Assembly: GCA_023434855.1 (NCBI GenBank)
Contig: JAEYSJ010000400.1
Coordinates: 1-18,136, forward strand
Source of the DNA: Bacillota bacterium
GTDB taxonomy: Bacteria > Bacillota_C > Negativicutes > JAEYSJ01
Direction: 5' to 3'
DNA: 18,136 bases
Below, piece after piece: positions 13,719-18,136 of this stretch; within the stretch, counting starts at the first letter, position 1; each line of letters opens with the position of its first letter. Below the pieces are notes generated by a model. That model was not told where the DNA came from and did not search any database. It worked only from the letters and a program-made list of their open reading frames with translations. The position numbers were made by a program, and so were the translations under genes.

Positions 13719-15479
13719 TTAGAACAGGCCGCTAACCTTGCCTGTATTAACGTCCACATCGATTCTGCGGTAAGCAGGATCGGAACTGGTTCCCGGCATC
13801 AGGCTGATAGCGCCGGCCATCGGGCAAAGGAATTTTGCACCGCCGTAGACCAGGATATCTCTGATCGGCAGTCTCCAACCGCGGGGAACGCCCTTCCAGG
13901 TCGGTTCGTGGGACAAGGACAGGTGAGTTTTTACCATCATGGTGCAATAGTCGGCGAATTTTGGATCAGATTCGAATCTCTTGGCCTTCTCTTCAGCCAG
14001 TGGAGCCCAGTCGACACCATCGGCGCCGTAGACTTCTGCGGCAATCTTCTCAACCCGTTGTCTAAGCGGCATTTCCAGTGGATATAGATACTGGAAGTTG
14101 ACCTCTTCTTTACAAGCGTCCATAACGGCATCAGCCAAGTCTAAAGCGCCGTCGCCACCCTTAAGCCAATGCTCGGATACAGCAGCCCGGGCACCAGCCA
14201 TTTCGGCCATCTTCTTGACCAAGGCGTGCTCAGCTTTGGTATCGGTGTAGAAGGAGTTAATGCACACTACCGGTTTGATGCCGGACTTCTTGATCATATT
14301 GATCAAATGTATCATATTTTCGCAGCCCTTTTCCAGAAGTCCCAGGTTCTCCTTGGTATACTCGTCAGGAAGCGGACGGCCAGGTACGACAGTCGGTCCG
14401 CCACCGTGCATCTTCAAGGCGCGAACAGTGGCTACCAGGATAGAAACATTTGGCTTCAGTCCGCTTAAACGGCATTTGACGTTCCAGAATTTTTCGAAAC
14501 CGATATCCGCAGCAAAGCCTGATTCCGTTACATGGTAATCAAAGCATTTTAAACCGATGCGGTCGGCGATAATGGAAGACTGACCAATGGCGATATTAGC
14601 AAATGGGCCGGCATGAACAAAACAAGGCTGGCCTTCGACTGTGGCGCAAAGAGTCGGATTGATGGTGTTGCGCATCCAGGCTGTCATCGCACCGTCGACA
14701 TTCAGGTCTTCGGTAGTAACCGGGTTGCCTTTCTTGTCATAGCCAACAACAATGTGTTTGAAGCGTTCCCGCATATCTGCCAGGTCTTTAGCCACAGCCA
14801 AAATAGCCATCAACTCGGAACCAACGGCAATACCGAACTTGGAATGCATCATAAAGCCGTCTTTCTTGCCGCCAAGTCCGATAATGATGTTGCGCAGACC
14901 TTGAGCGGCAAAGTCGATAACCCAGCCCATTTCTATATTCTTGGGATCAATATCCAGTCTTTTCAGGCCCCTCTTGGCCAACTCGGCATCATCATAATTG
15001 AGCTCATGCTGCATCCTGGAATTCAGGGCAACCATAGCCAGGTTATGAGCATTCATAATATCATTAATATCCCCGGTCAGACCCAGAGAGAACTCCGTCA
15101 TTGGGATCAAAAGAGCGTTGCCGCCGCCGGCAGCAGTACCCTTAACGTTCATAGTCGGTCCGCCGGAAGGCTGCCGTAAAGCTCCGCCGACATTCACACC
15201 ACGTTTGCCCAGGCCTTCCATAATGCCCAGGGAGGTGGTTGATTTGCCTTCTCCCAATGGAGTGGGAGTAATAGCGGTTACTTCAATGTATTTGCCGTCC
15301 GGTTTATTCTTAAGACGGTCAATCACCTTCAGGAAATCTACCTTCGGAGTTTTGCCGTACGGAATTATTTCATCCTTCTGCAATCCCATAATCTCCTGGT
15401 ATTGTTCCGTAGTTGGTATATTCTTCTCTGCCAATTCAGCAATCTGCCAGTCCTTTAATTCTGTAGGATCCCATGCCAT
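13719..15479 (-). CDS. fhs: Formate--tetrahydrofolate ligase
   Basis: 586 residues, slightly longer than the roughly 557-residue Moorella enzyme. It converts formate, ATP and tetrahydrofolate to 10-formyl-THF, the entry of formate into the methyl branch of the Wood-Ljungdahl pathway and into purine synthesis. The phosphate-binding loop [12 protein letters not shown] is at 71-82. Family stretches include [23 protein letters not shown] (about 98-120), [38 protein letters not shown] and PLPDEYT. The ATG at 15479 follows AAGGGGGATG. The gene is clearly richer in G+C than the accessory region and stands alone, with a structured 5' region upstream (15545-15632). No other C1-pathway gene is in the window. 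Confidence 0.97.
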   Translation of the reverse strand: MAWDPTELKDWQIAELAEKNIPTTEQYQEIMGLQKDEIIPYGKTPKVDFLKVIDRLKNKPDGKYIEVTAITPTPLGEGKSTTSLGIMEGLGKRGVNVGGALRQPSGGPTMNVKGTAAGGGNALLIPMTEFSLGLTGDINDIMNAHNLAMVALNSRMQHELNYDDAELAKRGLKRLDIDPKNIEMGWVIDFAAQGLRNIIIGLGGKKDGFMMHSKFGIAVGSELMAILAVAKDLADMRERFKHIVVGYDKKGNPVTTEDLNVDGAMTAWMRNTINPTLCATVEGQPCFVHAGPFANIAIGQSSIIADRIGLKCFDYHVTESGFAADIGFEKFWNVKCRLSGLKPNVSILVATVRALKMHGGGPTVVPGRPLPDEYTKENLGLLEKGCENMIHLINMIKKSGIKPVVCINSFYTDTKAEHALVKKMAEMAGARAAVSEHWLKGGDGALDLADAVMDACKEEVNFQYLYPLEMPLRQRVEKIAAEVYGADGVDWAPLAEEKAKRFESDPKFADYCTMMVKTHLSLSHEPTWKGVPRGWRLPIRDILVYGGAKFLCPMAGAISLMPGTSSDPAYRRIDVDVNTGKVSGLF

Positions 15480-15544
15480 AAAACTACATCCCCCTTTTTT
15501 TCGTTTTTACTTAAATTTAAATGTAAATACCCGGTCTTATGAAA

Positions 15545-15632
15545 TAAACCTCTAAGCAGCACCTCCAAAGGAGCCATCCGCCAGTTCCCGGCAATCAAAA
15601 GAATGCAGGATCAGCTGGCTGTATGCCCAAAT
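15545..15632 (-). promoter_or_regulatory. Structured leader upstream of fhs, class unknown
   Basis: A GC-rich island in AT-rich surroundings, 65-150 bp upstream of fhs on its strand. It can form CTCC/GGAG (15563-15573), GCC/GGC (15580-15592), and CAGC (15618-15621, within CAGCCAGCTG) pairing with GCTG (15557-15560). It contains ACTGGCG, as in ZTP riboswitches that control fhs in other Firmicutes, but lacks their second conserved block (CCGCCTGGGC). It also does not match the THF riboswitch. It may be a regulatory RNA, a short leader peptide, or neither. Confidence 0.35.
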
Positions 15633-15980
15633 TTTTAACCTTAGCAAAAATAAGAGATGTGCAAGTACGGCTAAAATCAAATCCTTACATTTAATCAGGG
15701 ACAAATAATTCTACGCATTTAAGCGGCGATATATAAAACCATCTTTCAGCAATCACACCTCAGTGCTAAAATCTTGTTCTATGGCTATCAAGCCCTATAT
15801 CGACCCTCCACATTATGTAATAATTGTTAAATTATTCCCAATGTACACTTCTTCATTAATTTGGAAATTCCTACTTGTAATTTATAAATTTTTACTGAAT
15901 TTCTAATTTTCGTATATTAATAATCGCAATAATTGGATAAGCTGCATATTAATGCTGTTACAACTTATTCCGAAATATTT
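15633..15980. other. AT-rich intergenic DNA between corA and fhs
   Basis: About 350 bp with no credible reading frame on either strand. The fhs promoter should lie here or within 15480-15632, but I found no pair of hexamers good enough to name. No repeat is evident. Confidence 0.4.
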
Positions 15981-15987
15981 TTTTGCA

Positions 15988-16017
15988 ATGAAAAAAACCC
16001 GCTGTTTGCGGGTTTTT
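15988..16017 (-). terminator. corA terminator
   Basis: AAACCCGC / GCGGGTTT with a TGTTT loop, followed on the minus strand by TTTTTTTC and on the plus strand by TTTTT. It is 26 bp past the corA stop codon. Confidence 0.9.
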
Positions 16018-16043
16018 AGATGTCACTGCCAATACATCCCATT

Positions 16044-17102
16044 TTAAATCCATTTCTTTCGTTTAAAATACCTGATCATCACCAATACAATAATAACCAT
16101 AATAAGCAATAACGCAGGATATCCCCACTCCCATTCAAGCTCGGGCATATATTTAAAGTTCATTCCTTCTAAACCGGCCAGGAATGTAAGGGGTATAAAT
16201 ATGGTGGCAATAATAGTCAGCACTTTCATAACTTCATTCATCCGGTTACTTACACTTGAAAGGTAGATGTCAAGCAAGCCGGACACCATGTCCCTATATG
16301 TCTCTACGGTATCAATTACCTGAATAGTATGATCATATACATCTTTTATATATATAAGAGTTGAGTTTTGGAAAAGCTCTGATTCCCCCCGTTCTAAAAA
16401 GCTAATGATTTCTCGTAAAGGCCAAACCGACTTTCTTACAAACAGCAGATCAATTTTTAAAGACTGAATCTGTTTGATAACTGCAGGGCTGGGATTTAGC
16501 ATCACTTCATCTTCAAGAGACTCCACCTGCTCACCCAGGCGCTCAAGAACGACAAAGTAGTTGTCAACAACGGCGTCAAGGAGGGCATACGCCAGATAAT
16601 CGGGTCCCGCCTTGCGGATTTTGCCTTTTCCACTACGAATTCGCTGGCGAACAGGTTCAAAAATATCGATCTCGCTTTCTTGAAACGATATAACATAATT
16701 TTTGCCGATGATGAGACTTACCTGTTCAATTACTGTTTCGCCCTGCATTTCCCTGAGGGTTTTCATTATCAGGAAAAGATACTCCCCATAATCCTCCATT
16801 TTGGGACGATGTCCTGTATTATGTATATCTTCCAGGACCAGGTCATGGATGCAAAAGCATTTTCCCACCTTTTCCAAAATCGGTACGTTATTTCCGCCAA
16901 TGACTTGAATCCATGTTACTGTGGGCTTATCCCGGAAACACACCAATTCATCAATTGTTTGAATTTCACCTTCGAAATAATTTTGTTCATCAAAGTCCTG
17001 CACATTAATATGTGCCATTAATGACTGATCATTTTCGGAGTGTAGCAACGTTCCCGGTGGCAACCCCACCTTGTTTGCCGCTATTTTTTTGTGTTTTATC
17101 AT
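16044..17102 (-). CDS. corA: CorA-family magnesium/divalent metal transporter
   Basis: 352 residues. A large cytoplasmic N-terminal domain (about 1-285, with TWIQVIG, HDLVLEDIHNTGHRPKMEDY and an acidic long helix region) is followed by two C-terminal membrane helices (about 293-312 and 327-344) with the signature GMNF (313-316) between them and a basic tail. CorA proteins are pentameric channels for Mg2+ (also Co2+, Ni2+). The ATG at 17102 has AAAGGTGG 7 nt upstream; an upstream in-frame ATG (17138) lies inside the rnpB terminator. Only about 30 bp separate that terminator from the start, so corA is probably fed by read-through from rnpB or by a promoter inside it. No M-box riboswitch is seen. 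Confidence 0.95.
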   Translation of the reverse strand: MIKHKKIAANKVGLPPGTLLHSENDQSLMAHINVQDFDEQNYFEGEIQTIDELVCFRDKPTVTWIQVIGGNNVPILEKVGKCFCIHDLVLEDIHNTGHRPKMEDYGEYLFLIMKTLREMQGETVIEQVSLIIGKNYVISFQESEIDIFEPVRQRIRSGKGKIRKAGPDYLAYALLDAVVDNYFVVLERLGEQVESLEDEVMLNPSPAVIKQIQSLKIDLLFVRKSVWPLREIISFLERGESELFQNSTLIYIKDVYDHTIQVIDTVETYRDMVSGLLDIYLSSVSNRMNEVMKVLTIIATIFIPLTFLAGLEGMNFKYMPELEWEWGYPALLLIMVIIVLVMIRYFKRKKWI

Positions 17103-17128
17103 ATTGAAACCACCTTTCCCCGATATGA

Positions 17129-17158
17129 GACAAAACACCCACCAAATAGTGAGTGTTG
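17129..17158 (-). terminator. rnpB terminator / possible corA attenuator
   Basis: AACACTCAC / GTGGGTGTT with a TATTTG loop, then TTGTC, on the minus strand. The tail is short, so read-through into corA is plausible. Confidence 0.7.
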
Positions 17159-17160
17159 TT

Positions 17161-17503
17161 GCTTCTTTAAAAACCGTAAGCCAGTTTTTGTTTTAGGAAA
17201 TTATCTATCTAACGCTATTGACTAGCATTCCTCCTTTCGGTTTTTTTCCCTACAGGAGGTTCCCCCACCAAATTTTGGGTTTCTGCCTCGCGGAGTTTAT
17301 CGCTTTTCACTAGGCCGTCACCAGCCTACTCACTCTCTGTACACTTTATGGTTACTTTTGACTACTTGAGCCAATTTGACCGTCGTCAGGTTTACCCCGC
17401 CCCATCTTGCGACAGGCGCGAACATTATGGCCATCTCAGGCCATGGCAGTCTGGACTTTCCTCAGTATTAAAAAATACCGCAATTTCCCGTTTCTAAAGA
17501 AGG
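17161..17503 (-). ncRNA. rnpB: RNase P RNA (M1-type), about 343 nt
   Basis: The minus strand carries the diagnostic conserved regions in order: GAGGAAAGTCC (17453-17463), GTAAACC...GACG, AGGCTGGTGACGGCCTAGTG, the P15 region AGAAACCCAAAATTTGGT with GGGGGAACC, GATAGATAATTTCC (3' strand of P4), and ACTGGCTTACGG near the 3' end. The ends pair as P1: TTCTTTAGAAAC (5') with GTTTTTAAAGAA (3'). The P15 region matches Bacillus closely, but the molecule is shorter than the roughly 400-nt Bacillus RNA. It is the catalytic subunit that removes 5' leaders from tRNAs. It begins only 13 nt after tRNA-His, with no promoter between. Confidence 0.94.
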
Positions 17504-17516
17504 TGAATATTAATTT

Positions 17517-17594
17517 TGGGGTGATTAGTGGGACTCGAACCCACGAGTATCGGAGCCACAATCCGACGTGTTGACCAACTTCACCATAACCACC
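17517..17594 (-). tRNA. tRNA-His (anticodon GUG)
   Basis: Acceptor GTGGTTA pairs with TAATCAC, with the histidine-specific G-1 (17594) opposite C73 and CCA encoded (17517-17519). The anticodon loop contains GTG, and the T arm has GGGTTCGAGTCCC. It lies 3 nt from tRNA-Gln and 13 nt from rnpB. Confidence 0.97.
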
Positions 17595-17597
17595 ATA

Positions 17598-17673
17598 TGG
17601 CTGGGGCGGCTGGACTCGAACCAACGCATGCGGGAGTCAAAGTCCCGTGCCTTACCGACTTGGCTACGCCCCA
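17598..17673 (-). tRNA. tRNA-Gln (anticodon UUG)
   Basis: A 76-nt tRNA: acceptor TGGGGCG with CGCCCCA, D arm AGCCAAGTCGGTAAGGC, anticodon loop CTTTGAC (UUG, reading CAA/CAG), T arm GGTTCGAGTCC, discriminator G and encoded CCA. It is the first gene of the tRNA-Gln, tRNA-His, rnpB unit. Confidence 0.97.
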
Positions 17674-17707
17674 ATATAAATACCCTGCTGCGTAACAGCG
17701 GAATATT

Positions 17708-17736
17708 ATAATAACACTCTTTATTAGTTATGTCAA
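17708..17736 (-). promoter_or_regulatory. Promoter of the tRNA-Gln/tRNA-His/rnpB unit
   Basis: On the minus strand, consensus TTGACA (17731-17736), 17 bp, TATTAT (17708-17713), preceded by TGT as in both rrn promoters. The start would be near 17701, about 28 nt before tRNA-Gln. Confidence 0.85.
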
Positions 17737-17759
17737 CATTTCAACAAAGGTAATTTTTG

Positions 17760-18136
17760 TTATATAACTCCCATTGCCTTTTCCAGAACAGCTTTATTGA
17801 CATTATAGTCATACAAAGCCTGAACATAATTTGCTTTGGCTTGGGTCCATGCCAGTTGCGCATCAATAACATCCAAGTTGGTTCCGATGCCTTCCTCATA
17901 CCGGATTCTGGCAATTTTATAATCTTCATCGGCCTTCTCCACTAAGGATTGGCTTATTTTGATACGTTTTTCCGCTTCCTTCAGGTTCAAATAAGCCTCA
18001 CCTATTTCCTCAACAAGCACATCTTCAGTCTGCGTCACCTTTTCCTTGGCTTTGGCTAAACCAATCTCAGAAGCTTTCATTTTGGATTTAGTTAATCCCG
18101 AATCGAAGACATTGATAGAGGCCATCAGACTTACTG
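17760..18136 (-). CDS. TolC-family outer membrane efflux protein (partial, C-terminal)
   Basis: The last 125 or so residues of a larger protein whose 5' end is beyond the window; the frame is open to the edge (VSLMASINVFDSG). The visible part has the outer membrane efflux protein (OEP) pattern: a strand ending INVFDSGLTKSK, then a long coiled-coil helix rich in Ala, Glu and Lys (AKEKVTQTEDVLVEEIGEAYLNL), the repeat pattern ARIRYEEGIGTNLDVIDAQ, AWTQAKANYVQALYDYNVNKAVLEKAMG. These proteins form trimeric channels across the outer membrane and periplasm for RND, MFS or ABC pumps. Finding one in a Firmicute-like genome points to a diderm cell. Substrate and partner genes are outside the window. 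Confidence 0.93.
   Translation of the reverse strand, partial: VSLMASINVFDSGLTKSKMKASEIGLAKAKEKVTQTEDVLVEEIGEAYLNLKEAEKRIKISQSLVEKADEDYKIARIRYEEGIGTNLDVIDAQLAWTQAKANYVQALYDYNVNKAVLEKAMGVI

Noticed and set aside
14169..15555. Several plus-strand frames opposite fhs
   Set aside because: Antisense shadows of a strongly conserved enzyme; no ribosome binding sites.
15545..15632. Canonical ZTP or THF riboswitch for fhs
   Set aside because: Only ACTGGCG matches the ZTP class, and the CCGCCTGGGC block and pseudoknot partner are missing; the THF consensus is not present either.
17103..17160. M-box magnesium riboswitch before corA
   Set aside because: The space upstream of corA is filled by the rnpB terminator and RNase P RNA; no M-box motifs are present.
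17436..17624. Minus-strand frame over tRNA-His and rnpB
   Set aside because: The translated sequence is tRNA and RNase P RNA, both identified by structure.

Overview
The window looks like chromosomal DNA of a spore-forming, outer-membrane-bearing Firmicute (Negativicutes, Sporomusaceae-like). The sequence signs are: the 5' end of a Firmicute-type 16S rRNA, a pro-sigmaK inhibitor BofA, a TolC-type outer-membrane efflux protein, formate--tetrahydrofolate ligase (the Wood-Ljungdahl/acetogen C1 enzyme), and an RNase P RNA whose 3' half resembles Bacillus. The species itself is inferred, not proven.

Region 1 (1-5908) is a conserved housekeeping block on the minus strand, transcribed towards the rrn operon: SRP RNA, dnaX, ybaB/ebfC, recR, two tandem DUF2508 (YaaL-like) genes, bofA, a P-loop ATPase of unknown role, then tandem rrn promoters and the start of 16S rRNA. 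From memory this reproduces the scr-dnaX-yaaK-recR-yaaL-bofA-rrnA order near the Bacillus subtilis origin. A roughly 308-bp element with inverted ends lies between recR and the first DUF2508 gene.

Region 2 (5909-9097) is an AT-rich accessory stretch of poorly known genes between the SRP RNA and tRNA-Ser(GGA). It holds a zinc-ribbon membrane protein, a 26-residue membrane peptide gene with its own promoter, a 45-nt near-perfect palindrome, a multi-pass membrane protein, an uncharacterised soluble protein and a likely ion-channel gene remnant.

Region 3 (9098-13700) holds tRNA-Ser, a macro-domain protein, a DUF4241-like protein, a radical SAM/SPASM enzyme with a PqqD-like N-terminus and no visible precursor peptide, and a solitary TnpB of the IS200/IS605 type.

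Region 4 (13719-18136) is on the minus strand. It holds fhs with a structured but unidentified leader, a CorA-type metal transporter, and a compact stable-RNA unit in which one strong promoter precedes tRNA-Gln(UUG), tRNA-His(GUG) and RNase P RNA. A partial TolC-family gene runs off the right edge.

A recurring theme is a housekeeping RNA followed by a terminator and then, about 30 nt later, a protein gene with no room for its own promoter (SRP RNA then dnaX; RNase P RNA then corA). I see no CRISPR array, prophage module or obvious defence operon.
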